The notes: generated by a model not told the origin, from the sequence alone. A stretch of 64,000 nucleotides of DNA from JAAYJK01 sp964501655 (GCA_964501655.1 CAZCTN010000013.1:1-64000), one strand, 5' to 3'. Counted from the first letter of the stretch, positions 45,812 through 55,159 are shown. A program made the numbers and translations.

Positions 45812-46873
45812 ATGAAAACAGCCGTGATACCAAAAGACGAGATGACCCCGGTGGAACGTTCCCGGGCGATAAAAACCGGCCGGGCTTATGACCGGATACC
45901 ATGCAGCCCCATGGTTGCTGAACATGTTATTTGGTCCACCGGCATCAGTATAAAGGAATATTTATATAACCCTAAACTAGCGGCGGAAGCACAAGCCAGG
46001 GCTTTTGAGTACTTTGGCTATGACAGCGTAAGTGTGAGTCCTGATCATCATGGCTTTGCGGAAGCGATGGGAAGTCAATTCCGTTATACAGATGACGAAA
46101 GGCCCCAAATTTCTCAGTGTTGTTTAAGGAATCGTGATGATATTGCGCAATTGGAACCGGTAGACCCGAAAAAAACCGGGCGGCTGAAGCTGTGTATTGA
46201 GGCGGTGGCTCGCTTGCAGGAGATGGTGGGCGACAAAGTAAAAGTCGGCAGCGGGATGGGCGGTCCCCTGACCTGTGCCTCGCTTTTGCGCGGGGCAGAC
46301 AATATTTTAAGAGATATGAGGAAAAATCCTGAGTACGTACATAAAATCATGGAGGTTAATACTCAAAACCTGATTAATTATATGTCGGCTTGCTGGGAAT
46401 ATGGAGTAGGCTGCAGCATTGGAGATTCCTTTGCTTCCTGTACCGTAATCAGCCCCAGGTATTTCAGGATTTTTGTCAAACCTTATTTGAAGATGGTGGC
46501 TGATTGGCAGATCAAAAATATTGGCAGTGCCGGTAATTTACATATTTGCGGCGACAGCAAACCCATCTGGAAGGACATGGCGGAATTGGGCTTTTCCTCA
46601 ATTAGTTTAGATAATGCCATGGATTTGGCAGAAGCAAAAGAAGTATTCGGACAAACAATTGCTCTTAAGGGCAATGTCAAGCCAGTGGAGACCATGCTTT
46701 TGGGCAGTGTGGAAGATGTAATGAGAGAATCAAAGGAATGTATTGAAAAGTGCATGGATACTCCCCGGGGCTATACTTTAAGCAGCGGCTGTACATTGCC
46801 CATTCAGACTCCGGTTGAAAACGTGGAGGCAATGGTAAACGCGGCTCGTCTATGGGGCCGCCCAAAAAATTAG
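45812..46873 (+). CDS. UroD/MtaA-family zinc methyltransferase
   Basis: This is 353 residues with GGAGGAG before the ATG. It belongs to the uroporphyrinogen decarboxylase superfamily but carries the zinc site of corrinoid methyltransferases: H244 and C246 in NLHICGDSKP and C327 in SSGCTLP. Members such as MtaA, MtbA and CmuA move methyl groups between a corrinoid protein and a thiol or substrate. No corrinoid protein is in the operon. It probably demethylates or methylates the imported compound, or acts with a corrinoid protein from elsewhere. Confidence 0.8.
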   Translation: MKTAVIPKDEMTPVERSRAIKTGRAYDRIPCSPMVAEHVIWSTGISIKEYLYNPKLAAEAQARAFEYFGYDSVSVSPDHHGFAEAMGSQFRYTDDERPQISQCCLRNRDDIAQLEPVDPKKTGRLKLCIEAVARLQEMVGDKVKVGSGMGGPLTCASLLRGADNILRDMRKNPEYVHKIMEVNTQNLINYMSACWEYGVGCSIGDSFASCTVISPRYFRIFVKPYLKMVADWQIKNIGSAGNLHICGDSKPIWKDMAELGFSSISLDNAMDLAEAKEVFGQTIALKGNVKPVETMLLGSVEDVMRESKECIEKCMDTPRGYTLSSGCTLPIQTPVENVEAMVNAARLWGRPKN

Positions 46874-46887
46874 AGGGTGGTAATAAA

Positions 46888-47829
46888 ATGATAAGAACTG
46901 TTCTGGGTTTGGGCACGGCTGCTATGGATGTGGTTCTGCAGTGTGACAGCCTGCCCACAGCAGACGAATTCGCCCTAATTGGCAGTGAGCAGTTACTGTC
47001 CGGGGGAAGTTGTGCCAATATGCTGGTGACCCTAGCCAAGTTAGGGTTAAATGCCAGGCAAATAGCCAAAATCGGAGATGACAGCTTTGGCCAGATATAT
47101 AGAAAAGATCTGGTCAATGACGGTGTCGATGACCGTCTGCTCATAACAGTTCCTGCCGGCCAAACCATGCATACCTATATTTTTGCTGCCGCTAATGGAG
47201 AACACACTATTTTAGCCAATATGGGCGACTGCATCATGAACTTGCAGGCCGAAGAGATTAGGCCGGAAATGCTGGAGGGGGTGGACCTGTTTTATACGGA
47301 TATGTTTCCTTCCCCACCGGCTATTGCCCTGGCCAGGCTTTGCAGGGAAAGCAGCATCCCGGTCATTTTCTGCCTGCAATGCCCGCCTGAATTCATGAAC
47401 AGTATCGGGGTAACAGACGGAGAAATCTTGGAAATGCTTTCCCTTACTGACCTGTTTATAGCCGGCCGAAGCAGTTATTACAGCCTTACCGGGATACCGG
47501 ATTATGAAGAAGCCATGGCTGCTCTTTATCACAAATATCCGTTAGAGCTGGGTATGATTTGTACAGCCGGAGATGACGGTGCAGCATGGCTGGATAATAC
47601 TGAAATCATTAATACCAAGCCTTTTGAAATAGTGCCTGTGGATACCACCGGCGCCGGCGACTCCTTCCTGGGAGGGCTTATTTACAGTTATTTTGCCAGT
47701 GGACAGACAAAACAAAAAGCCATGGACTTTGCTTCGGCAGCCGCGGCAATAAAATGCACCCAGTTAGGCCCGAGAATAAAGGCTGATGTTAAGATGATCG
47801 AAGACTTTATGTCCGGCAGATCATTGTAA
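46888..47829 (+). CDS. PfkB-family carbohydrate/nucleoside kinase
   Basis: This is 313 residues from the ATG at 46888, preceded by GAGGGTGG; the frame overlaps the previous gene upstream. The N-terminal LGLGTAAMDVVL, the sugar-binding LLSGGSCANM and the catalytic VDTTGAGDSFLGG with its Asp near residue 258 mark a ribokinase/PfkB kinase. Beside a PsuG-like gene it may act as a pseudouridine-type kinase (PsuK role), making the phosphate that the glycosidase splits. Substrate not proven. Confidence 0.88.
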   Translation: MIRTVLGLGTAAMDVVLQCDSLPTADEFALIGSEQLLSGGSCANMLVTLAKLGLNARQIAKIGDDSFGQIYRKDLVNDGVDDRLLITVPAGQTMHTYIFAAANGEHTILANMGDCIMNLQAEEIRPEMLEGVDLFYTDMFPSPPAIALARLCRESSIPVIFCLQCPPEFMNSIGVTDGEILEMLSLTDLFIAGRSSYYSLTGIPDYEEAMAALYHKYPLELGMICTAGDDGAAWLDNTEIINTKPFEIVPVDTTGAGDSFLGGLIYSYFASGQTKQKAMDFASAAAAIKCTQLGPRIKADVKMIEDFMSGRSL

Positions 47830-47887
47830 CTTTGATTTGATCATACTTACAAGAGTATGTCAAAAAAATAGAACGGAGGAGATAGCC

Positions 47888-48952
47888 ATGAAAAATATCC
47901 TAAGGTTAGTAATGTGTCTGGCGCTGATTTCCATGATGGCAGCGGGATGCAGCAAGGAAGACCCGGGCTCAGCCGAACAGGCGAAAGATCCGGTGTCTAC
48001 TATCGAAAACGCATTGTTAAGAGATGCCGAAGCACAAATGCTGGAAGCATTATCTCCGCTGCCCGAGATGGGTAATGGAGAAAAAATCGGGGCGATTGCT
48101 TTCAGCATGACCAATCCCTTCTGGGTAACAGTTGAAGAAGGTTACAAAGACGCTGCCACAGAATACGGAGTACAGGTAGATGTTGTAGCTGCACCAAATG
48201 AAGCAGATGAAGCCGGACAGGCCGAGGCCTTTAATACTCTGCTGGCCAAAGATTATAATGCCTTTGCCATTTCTGCTATGACCCCTTATAATCTGGTTCC
48301 CAGCGTAGCAAATGCAACCAGTAAAGGTATCAAGGTAGTTGCAGTAGGCACCAACATTGATGCCGATGCCGCCCAAGATGCCGGTGCAGTGGTGGAAGCG
48401 TTTGTTACCTCTGACTTTAAAGAACAAGGCCGCATGGGAGCAGAATTCATAATGAATAAAATCGGCGGTTCCGGCAAGGTGGCGGTAATCCAGGGGCAGG
48501 CTGGTTCTGATAATAGTGAGCAAAGGAAACAAGGAGCTATTGAAGGTTTTGAAGCTAATGGCGGTGAAGTAGTGGCGGTGGAAGCTGCTGATTGGGATGC
48601 TCAAAAGGCTTATGATATAGCCACCAATATCCTGAAGGCTAATCCTGATCTAAAAGGCATTATGTGTGCCAATGACGATATGGCCCTGGGAGTAGTGGAA
48701 GCATTAAAAGCTGCCAATAAAAAAGATCAGGTAGTGGTATGCGGAATTGACTTCATAGACAATGCCCGGCAGTCGATTATTGCCGGTGAACTGGACGGCA
48801 CCGTTGCTATGAGTCCATACCTTTTCGGTAAAGCAGGTTTGATTCTGACCTTAAAAGCAACCCAGGGGCATGAAATAGACGCCGATATTTTCTGGACCCC
48901 CATCGGCTTAATTACCGCTGATAATGTTGCAGAATATGATGGCTGGAAATAA
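47888..48952 (+). CDS. Ribose-type ABC importer binding lipoprotein
   Basis: This is 354 residues from the ATG at 47888, preceded by GGAGGAG. The signal peptide ends in MMAAGC, a lipobox. The body is a periplasmic-binding type 1 fold (IGAIAFSMTNPFWVTVEEGY, GKVAVIQGQAGSDNSEQRKQ, GIMCANDDMALGVVEALKAA). It delivers ligand to the permease and ATPase encoded at the start of the operon. A strong terminator follows. Confidence 0.92.
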   Translation: MKNILRLVMCLALISMMAAGCSKEDPGSAEQAKDPVSTIENALLRDAEAQMLEALSPLPEMGNGEKIGAIAFSMTNPFWVTVEEGYKDAATEYGVQVDVVAAPNEADEAGQAEAFNTLLAKDYNAFAISAMTPYNLVPSVANATSKGIKVVAVGTNIDADAAQDAGAVVEAFVTSDFKEQGRMGAEFIMNKIGGSGKVAVIQGQAGSDNSEQRKQGAIEGFEANGGEVVAVEAADWDAQKAYDIATNILKANPDLKGIMCANDDMALGVVEALKAANKKDQVVVCGIDFIDNARQSIIAGELDGTVAMSPYLFGKAGLILTLKATQGHEIDADIFWTPIGLITADNVAEYDGWK

Positions 48953-48974
48953 TATCACCCGCAACAAAGGAGTC

Positions 48975-49010
48975 AAAAGGGGCTGTGCTGTTTAAGGACA
49001 GCCCCTTTTT
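48975..49010 (+). terminator. Rho-independent terminator
   Basis: The stem ggggctgt/acagcccc (8 bp, 48979-48986 and 48998-49005) with A and T tracts on its flanks ends in ttttt. It closes the main transport operon, leaving the next methyltransferase gene to read-through or its own promoter. Confidence 0.88.
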
Positions 49011-49076
49011 AAACTGGCCGTCTTACTAATCATGGTTTCTGGCATTAAATTTGAGCTGTGAGTTAAGGAGCTGGAT

Positions 49077-49955
49077 ATGTATAAGATCTTTGAACCTTTT
49101 AAGTGCTATTTGCACCATGATATTCTATCGGAAGAGTTTTGCCGTGAGCACTCAGATTTATTCCCCGCCGCTTACCTGGAGGCGGCTCCCATGGCCATAA
49201 TTTCCGTTGAATTAGCCAGGGCACTCAATACTCCTTTAATCATGCTGCCCTTCGATTATGTTGCAGAGGCAGAGGCTTACGGTGCGAAGCTTATCGGTTA
49301 TGATGATATCTTTGGATTGAGAACCGAGGGGCAGCATCTCCGTTCCATTGAAGAACTATCGGAATTACCGCCGTTGAGTTTTACCCAGGGCAGATTATCT
49401 GAGATCATAAAGGCTATAAGTTTGATAGATGCTTCAGAGTATACTCCCTGCTTAAACATAACCGGGCCATTCTCTTTATTGGAACTATTACTTCCCATTG
49501 AAAGAGTATTTTCGGCCTGGCGGAAAAGGCAAAATGTATTGCTGGAATTTATAGCAAGTTATGAAGAAAGCCTGCTGGAATATATTACTTTAGCCATGAA
49601 CGCCGGAGCCAAAGTCATTTCCTACAGTGATCCCCTCACCGGACTGTCCTTAATTGGGAGAAAAAATGGCCGGCAAATGGCAGAGGAATTAATACTTCCC
49701 TTTTTTCATGATATGGCCCGGATACCTCATAGCGGTGTCATACATGTCTGTGGCATTTCTTCCGATATCTTAACTGCTGCTGACGCAGACTGGCAGGAAG
49801 TAGAGCTGGAAACAGAAAAATATTATTCCCAAGCTATTATTGAACAAGCCTGCTCCGCTCAGGGAATCAGGTTTTTCGGCTATGGTTGTCTGCATCAGAA
49901 TAAAGCAACCAAAAATATGTGGGAGTTAATAATTGGCAAGGAAATCGACGTTTGA
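49077..49955 (+). CDS. Second, short UroD/MtaA-like zinc protein
   Basis: This is 292 residues with AAGGAG before the ATG. Overall similarity to uroporphyrinogen decarboxylases is weak, but H223 and C225 (VIHVCGISSD) and C271 (GYGCLHQN) reproduce the zinc site of corrinoid methyltransferases. It may partner the 353-residue member, one taking methyl from the substrate and the other passing it on. It lies after the terminator of the transport operon in the same direction. Confidence 0.7.
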   Translation: MYKIFEPFKCYLHHDILSEEFCREHSDLFPAAYLEAAPMAIISVELARALNTPLIMLPFDYVAEAEAYGAKLIGYDDIFGLRTEGQHLRSIEELSELPPLSFTQGRLSEIIKAISLIDASEYTPCLNITGPFSLLELLLPIERVFSAWRKRQNVLLEFIASYEESLLEYITLAMNAGAKVISYSDPLTGLSLIGRKNGRQMAEELILPFFHDMARIPHSGVIHVCGISSDILTAADADWQEVELETEKYYSQAIIEQACSAQGIRFFGYGCLHQNKATKNMWELIIGKEIDV

Positions 49956-50087
49956 GGTTTTTCCATGCATGATAACTATAGGATGTAATATAAACTCATA
50001 GCCCTGCAAACATTAAAATCGACCAGGCCAGCCTCTGCCCAGAATGCGGAAATGCTCTGCTTTAGCCAACTGGCCCGGCGGATTGTT

Positions 50088-51227
50088 TTATCTCAGCAGG
50101 TCGGTTGAAGCTATGAGGCGCTGAATCTCATTAACCCCTTCATAGATCTCGGTTAGCTTGGCATCGCGGAAGATGCGCTCAATGGGGAACTCGGTGGTAT
50201 AGCTGTAAGCCCCCATTACCTGCATAGCTTTGCTGGCCACCCGGTGAACAGCTTCAGAAGTAAACAGTCTGGTTCTGGCAGCATCAGCGGCCAGTTCTTT
50301 CCCCTCGGAGGCTTTGAATGCTGTAGCCAGAACAATCTGCTGCCCTACCATTACGTCGGTGGCCATGTCTCCAATCAAAGACTGGATGGTCTGGAAATTG
50401 GCTATGGGCTTGCCACGCTGTACCCGCACCTTGGAATAATTAACCGCCGCCTCCAATGCTGCTTGAGCCATACCCACAGCCTGGGCACATACCGACAATT
50501 TGCCAATCTGGGTGGAACCGAGCAGTACCTGGAAGCCCTTGCCCCGCATGGCCTCACCACCGGTGGTGTTTTCATAAGGAACCCTTACATTGTCCAATAC
50601 CACGTCGGAGACTTCCAATCCATGCATACCCATCTTGTCATAAATCCTTGGGGTGGAATATCCTTCGATGCCCTTGGGTATGATGATGTTGGTGCACCTG
50701 CCGTCCATTTCCACATCCTTGCAGAATATCCCCATTAGACCCGGCATGGTTGCATTGGTTATAAACACCTTTTCTCCATTGATAACCCATTCATCCCCGT
50801 CCCGGACACAGGTTGTCCTGAGTGCACTGGGATCCGAACCGGTTGATGCTTCGGTAAAGGCAAAACTGCCGATTCCTTCCCCGTGAAGCAACTCGGGAAG
50901 AAATTTTTGCTTCTGCTCTTCGGTGGCGAATTTAGAGATATTCGCCCCCAGCATGCCATTGACTGAGATGGTACAGGCAGTTGAGCAATAAACTCTTGCC
51001 ATCTCAATCTGCATGATAACATATTCAACATAGGTATTTCCTGTGCCGCTGTATTGCTCCGGATATTGGATAGCACACCAGCCCAGGTCTTTTATCTTTT
51101 TAATCAAATCCCGGGGAGTTCTCTTTTCAGTTTCCATCCATTTGACCATAGGAGCAATCTCTTTCTCCGAAAACTTCCTCACCGATTCCTTTAACATAAG
51201 CTGCTCATCAGTATAATTAAAATTCAA
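50088..51227 (-). CDS. Acyl-CoA dehydrogenase
   Basis: This is 379 residues starting at a TTG with GAGGGGG 8 bases upstream. Motifs are AFTEASTGSDPSAL (the usual EPGAGSD is altered), QVMGAYSYTTEFPIERIFRD and the catalytic Glu in IYEGVNEIQR. It is a fourth acyl-CoA dehydrogenase in the window, with the altered TEA motif hinting at a different acyl group, possibly a CoA thioester of a branched or dicarboxylic acid. It stands alone. Confidence 0.9.
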   Translation of the reverse strand: MNFNYTDEQLMLKESVRKFSEKEIAPMVKWMETEKRTPRDLIKKIKDLGWCAIQYPEQYSGTGNTYVEYVIMQIEMARVYCSTACTISVNGMLGANISKFATEEQKQKFLPELLHGEGIGSFAFTEASTGSDPSALRTTCVRDGDEWVINGEKVFITNATMPGLMGIFCKDVEMDGRCTNIIIPKGIEGYSTPRIYDKMGMHGLEVSDVVLDNVRVPYENTTGGEAMRGKGFQVLLGSTQIGKLSVCAQAVGMAQAALEAAVNYSKVRVQRGKPIANFQTIQSLIGDMATDVMVGQQIVLATAFKASEGKELAADAARTRLFTSEAVHRVASKAMQVMGAYSYTTEFPIERIFRDAKLTEIYEGVNEIQRLIASTDLLR

Positions 51228-51694
51228 TTGTTTGTCCCCCTCTTTGAAGTCTATCCCGTGTTACCTGCGCCCGAGTCTAATGATTATCGGATTAATTTAC
51301 CGGAAGATTGGCCCCCGTATTCCGTGCACAATCAAAACCTGTCCGGAGTCAAATTGGCATTCAGCAAATTGTCCGTCAATACTGTTACCCAGGGGAGAAT
51401 CACACTGACCCTTATTTGTCGAGCGGCTTTAGATACGCTCCGCTCTTTGCCTGGCAAATATCCTAAACCCCCTTCCTTTCCTCATACACAACTTATTACT
51501 TTAACATTTATCACATTATCAGTATATCATTGGGTAATATGGCAGGCACTATCATTGTTGTATGACTTGTCTGAGGAATTCCAGTGATTTAACTGGTGTT
51601 GCAGCAGGTGCAAGTGGCCGGCAGCTTTTTACTCAAGATCTGGATTCATTTATTAAGTATTTCAGCCCACTGCAGCAACCAGGCGGGATGCATC
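51228..51694. other. Non-coding gap with a short palindrome
   Basis: There are 467 bp without a supported gene; two open frames in it lack ribosome sites and family patterns. A palindrome tttgcc-t-ggcaaa lies at 51446-51458, about 220 bp upstream of the acyl-CoA dehydrogenase start, and might bind a regulator. Confidence 0.4.
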
Positions 51695-52417
51695 TTATCG
51701 CCTCGCTATATACTCAAAATAGTTCATTACTCTCTGCCAAACGCTGGCATTTTGTTTGAAGCTGGAGGAGGAATCTGCCGGTCCGACAACAATATCTTCT
51801 TCGGGGGTTATGCTCTTTTCCAGGATTTGTTTAGCATCCAATTTTATCTTGATATCTTCTGCCTCTTCATAAGTCAGTTCAAGAGACTCCGGATTCTTAT
51901 AATTCCTGACTGCGACCTCTTTACCATCCTCATTGGCAACAATATAGATGGGACCTGGTTGTCCGAGCATTACCGCCCTACAATCCCGGGGATTAACATT
52001 GTTTTCAAAAGCTACTTGATCAAGCATGGGATTCAATGATCCTCCAAAATCCCAAACCCAGTCTCCATTTACCAAAGTAACTTTAAAATCGGTAACCGGT
52101 TCTCCATTCACTATAACCGGGAATGCATACCAACAAACTTGTTTGGCCTGTTCTGTCAAGCTCATCTGGGGATCAAAAGAGTTCAGGGAATAAACAGCAA
52201 CCGGTTCACCCAGGTACGCGGTTTTAGCTTCGTCCGCATTGCTAAAATAATAGTAGTCAGCGATATTGTTTGAACAATCCTGCATAAGCTGCGGAAATAT
52301 TTTATGCGCATAGGCCTTAGCTTGCTGAGATGAATCCACCGCATATGCAACCCCCCACACCAGCAAAAATAGACTAGTAAAGGCAAGGGTAAATAAACTG
52401 ATATTTCTTGTTTTCAT
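51695..52417 (-). CDS. Secreted protein of unknown function, paired with peptidase
   Basis: This is 240 residues. Three ATG codons in a row (52423, 52420, 52417) follow AAGGGGTGA; the third has the best spacing. A signal peptide ends about GVAYA. The rest has GEPVTDFKVTLVNGDWVWDF and GQPGPIYIVANEDGKEVAVR, with no recognised family. It starts at the stop codon of the peptidase gene, so the two are co-translated; it may be a partner, substrate or inhibitor of that enzyme. Confidence 0.75.
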   Translation of the reverse strand: MKTRNISLFTLAFTSLFLLVWGVAYAVDSSQQAKAYAHKIFPQLMQDCSNNIADYYYFSNADEAKTAYLGEPVAVYSLNSFDPQMSLTEQAKQVCWYAFPVIVNGEPVTDFKVTLVNGDWVWDFGGSLNPMLDQVAFENNVNPRDCRAVMLGQPGPIYIVANEDGKEVAVRNYKNPESLELTYEEAEDIKIKLDAKQILEKSITPEEDIVVGPADSSSSFKQNASVWQRVMNYFEYIARR

Positions 52418-52419
52418 CA

Positions 52420-53025
52420 TCATTCACCCCTTCTTCGACTAAAATCAAATATGCTGTGTGTCCAGTTCCAATTGGGATTTAAAAAACCTCCGCTGGAATA
52501 ATTAGACCAACTGGTCGTATGGTCATCACCGTCATTGGGTTCAAAATAAATCACCTTTTCGCCCAATATTCCATCATTCCACCCTACGGCTAATTCTGCA
52601 TGACCCATGCCAGATTTCGGTCCAAATCGGCACCAGACCATAGAACCATTAATAATCTGAGATCTTAAGCCTGTCCGGGTGAGTCCATTTGATTGCAGTG
52701 AAGTAGGAATGCCCCAATTGTTTAAGGCATCGCGAGCTTCACAGGTCGCAGCCGCCCTATACAGTGGAGCATCATACGGACAGTTGTTGTCGGGATTGCA
52801 TTGTAAACTGTGACCAAAATGTATCCAGTGGACAATTGCCTCCATACTCGGGGGATTAGAGACATAATGATTCATAATTACATAATCACAACATGCCCAG
52901 CACCAATTAGTGCTGCGCGGCGGTTGAAAGTTGTTGGTATGAGGAATTACAACCGCTTTAACTGGCAATACCATTACAGATGCAAATAAAAACATCAGCG
53001 CTAAAACCCTCAATGAGCTTTTCAC
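52420..53025 (-). CDS. Secreted papain-like cysteine peptidase
   Basis: This is 201 residues from a GTG with GGGAGG 7 bases upstream. A signal peptide covers about 1-24. The papain-type active site is seen as C42 in STNWCWACCDY, H142 in GMGHAELAVGW and the Asn/Asp pair in YFEPND. Several further cysteines could form disulfides. It is exported and paired with the secreted protein downstream. The upstream leader resembles that of the sigma-linked secreted protein at 22101. Confidence 0.82.
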   Translation of the reverse strand: MKSSLRVLALMFLFASVMVLPVKAVVIPHTNNFQPPRSTNWCWACCDYVIMNHYVSNPPSMEAIVHWIHFGHSLQCNPDNNCPYDAPLYRAAATCEARDALNNWGIPTSLQSNGLTRTGLRSQIINGSMVWCRFGPKSGMGHAELAVGWNDGILGEKVIYFEPNDGDDHTTSWSNYSSGGFLNPNWNWTHSIFDFSRRRGE

Positions 53026-53150
53026 AGCAATCCTCCCTTTAACAATCGTTTGGTTAGGTATAGTGAAATGAAGATTAGGAACCCGTCAGCGGCCTGAGCC
53101 GGAACGGCACAAAAAAGGACCGGGGAATGTCCATCCAAAAAATCCAAAAA

Positions 53151-53234
53151 ACCTCCTTAAAATGTCTTTCAATAATAAAAGACAACCTAGCAGGTTTTTT
53201 GCAACAAATATTTGATATTTTTTTGTAAATATTT
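53151..53234 (-). promoter_or_regulatory. Leader shared with the 22 kb secreted-protein locus
   Basis: Read on the minus strand, these 84 bp share AAATATTTACAAAAA, TGTTGCA, TTGTCTTT-ATTATTGAAAGA and ATTTTAAGGAGGT with 22011-22092 in the same order. The AAGGAGG here is about 125 bp before the peptidase start, not at it; between them a short frame with GDF-like and CAVPAQAADG residues may be the remains of a lost small secreted protein. Confidence 0.55.
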
Positions 53235-53270
53235 ATGGGCTATAATCCTTTAGATTCCTCTCCAGGATGT

Positions 53271-54134
53271 CTAAGGTTTTACCCCAAGGTAATAATCTCC
53301 ATCTTGGACAATTTGACCAGATTTCATTAATCTTTCTAAATGATGGACTATGCCGTACATTTCCAGTTTATAGTACAATTCCTCCGGTTCTCCAAAAGAT
53401 CTTGATATTATCTTTTGCATAGTTAGCTCTTCAAGCTTTCTGGGAATGGCAAGACTATCAAGGATCCTCGCCTCTCTCTCATAAATATGGTTCAGATATG
53501 TATCCAGACTAGCAGTGATATCTTCTGTTATCAAGCCCTTATGAGCGGATACATAAATTCTGGGGTTAAGATCCTTCAGCTTCTTTATTGAACTTATGAA
53601 AGAATCTATATTACTGGCCATAGTGCCATAGAATGGGCCGCCTTTGCTAAGATCAATATCCCCACCATACAAGATTCCTTCATCCTTCCAGAAGAAGGCG
53701 CAATGTCCAGGCGTATGCCCAGGGGTATGAATGACCTGCAAGTTAACTTCGCCAAGACATATTAAGTCATTATCTTCAAACTCCTTGTGTACTGGAGATT
53801 CTTCAATATGAGATGTATCAACATTCTCTTTCGAAAAACTGCCGAAGTAATAATCTATAAAAACATCCCTTGACCTCATGGCGGGAGCATCCAGACGATG
53901 AACCCAAACCCGGGCACCTGGGAATGCATGGTTGTTGCCCCTATGATCAAGGTGAAAATGAGAATTTATAATTAGATCAATCGCCCTATTACCCAAGCTT
54001 TTTAATGACTCACCCCCCCATCCGGTATCAAGCAGGGTTTGAATACGATCATCTATATATATGAAGTTGGAGTACGGATACTGACCGCAATTGGGCCCCT
54101 CAATAAGATAAGTATTATTAGATAACTTTAGCAT
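53271..54134 (-). CDS. Metallo-beta-lactamase-fold hydrolase
   Basis: This is 287 residues from the ATG at 54134, preceded by AGGAGTG. The zinc motif HFHLDH is at residues 59-64; other ligands are HTPGHTPGH and the Asp in YGGDIDLS. A C-terminal helical part of about 80 residues follows, as in thioesterase-like members. No signal peptide. It lies downstream of the thioesterase-like gene on the same strand, so hydrolysis of a CoA ester or lactone is possible. Confidence 0.87.
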   Translation of the reverse strand: MLKLSNNTYLIEGPNCGQYPYSNFIYIDDRIQTLLDTGWGGESLKSLGNRAIDLIINSHFHLDHRGNNHAFPGARVWVHRLDAPAMRSRDVFIDYYFGSFSKENVDTSHIEESPVHKEFEDNDLICLGEVNLQVIHTPGHTPGHCAFFWKDEGILYGGDIDLSKGGPFYGTMASNIDSFISSIKKLKDLNPRIYVSAHKGLITEDITASLDTYLNHIYEREARILDSLAIPRKLEELTMQKIISRSFGEPEELYYKLEMYGIVHHLERLMKSGQIVQDGDYYLGVKP

Positions 54135-54248
54135 CAAAAGCACTCCTAGCAGTGGATGGTGTATAACTTCAAAAGACAGCATCGTCAATGTACACTACTG
54201 TTGTTGCGGCTATTAATTTATGCGCGTCATAAGCAAATATAACGACTT

Positions 54249-54648
54249 CTATAGCTGCAGGGTATCTGGTTTAGGTAGTATGGTCTTGGTAACCCGGCCT
54301 ACCACCAGTAAATTATCTTCAGCATCAAAGATCTTACATTCTACAAAACCCAGCCTTTTTCCGGCTTTGATCACAGTCGCCCTGGCTATTAACAGACCAG
54401 AAAAAGCCGGGGCTAAAACTGAGACATTAATGTCATGGGTAACATAAAAAGTATAACTATCCACAACTGTACTGAAAGCATAAGTAGCAGCTACATCGCA
54501 CAAAACATAATAAATTCCCCCATGCACGGCTCCGGCGGCATTCAACAGATTTTCGGTAATCGGAACCTGTAATTGGGAGTGTAAATCCTTCTGTGTAAAT
54601 GGAATAACCCACCATTTATTTGGTAATACTGAAAATACTCTTCTTCAT
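54249..54648 (-). CDS. PaaI-type hot-dog thioesterase with apparent 5' frameshift
   Basis: The conserved part NAAGAVHGGIYYVLCDVAATY is of the PaaI/YbgC hot-dog thioesterase family. In frame from a TTG at 54545 only 98 residues remain, but the DNA upstream keeps coding FTQKDLHSQLQVPITENLLN, the normal N-terminus. A start codon for it exists only in another frame: ATG 54648 opens MKKSIFSITK and stops. One added base near 54618-54627 would join the two. So it is either a frameshifted gene or a sequencing error. Confidence 0.65.
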
Positions 54649-54746
54649 GTGGAGGATAGGGGGCTCCGGTGGAGACCGACCTGAGCGCCACATAAGGTTC
54701 TGCTTATACGAATGAGGGCAGCTGCCGATGCTGTCCTTATTTTATT

Positions 54747-55159
54747 TTACATCCGGTAAGGCAAACTAAAAGCGTTAAACTCCAGGGTCAGTGGCAATGT
54801 AAAATTGTTAAACAAGATTGGAGTTGCACCGCCAAGCGCAATGATAATGAATACCACTAATCCTACTACTGCTAAAATGGCGGGCTGAACTCCTAATCCG
54901 GCAGCAGTTACCAGAATACCAATAACAGGTGCTAAAGCTGCGGCCAATAGTAAGCCGACCACTGCACCCACAAAAATGTTTATTAGTTGTTTTTTGTCAG
55001 TGCCACCAGTTATAAAGAATAACGGTAGCGCCAAAAATGCTGGCCAACCTTCATGAATACCTAATGCTCCAAGTATCACCAGGGATACCAATAGCCAGAA
55101 TGCCACAATAATACCGATAACTACAAGAGCTTTTGTGGGGGATGTGCATGTTCACTCAT
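54747..55159 (-). CDS. Small membrane protein, frameshifted in a C run
   Basis: ATG 55159 with GGTGGG before it opens MSEHAHPP and then runs out of frame; the other frame gives KALVVIGIIVAFWLLVSLVI and four membrane helices in 119 residues. One more base in the run of five G at 55137-55141 (plus strand) would restore a single 137-residue protein. The family was not recognised. A sigma-54 promoter lies 126 bp upstream, so this gene and the thioesterase and hydrolase downstream may form one sigma-54 operon. Confidence 0.6.

Noticed and set aside
54711..54740. A plus-strand terminator-like hairpin gggcagc/gctgtcc with a following T-rich tract
   Set aside because: No plus-strand gene or transcript precedes it, and it lies in the gap between two minus-strand genes; kept out of the feature list.
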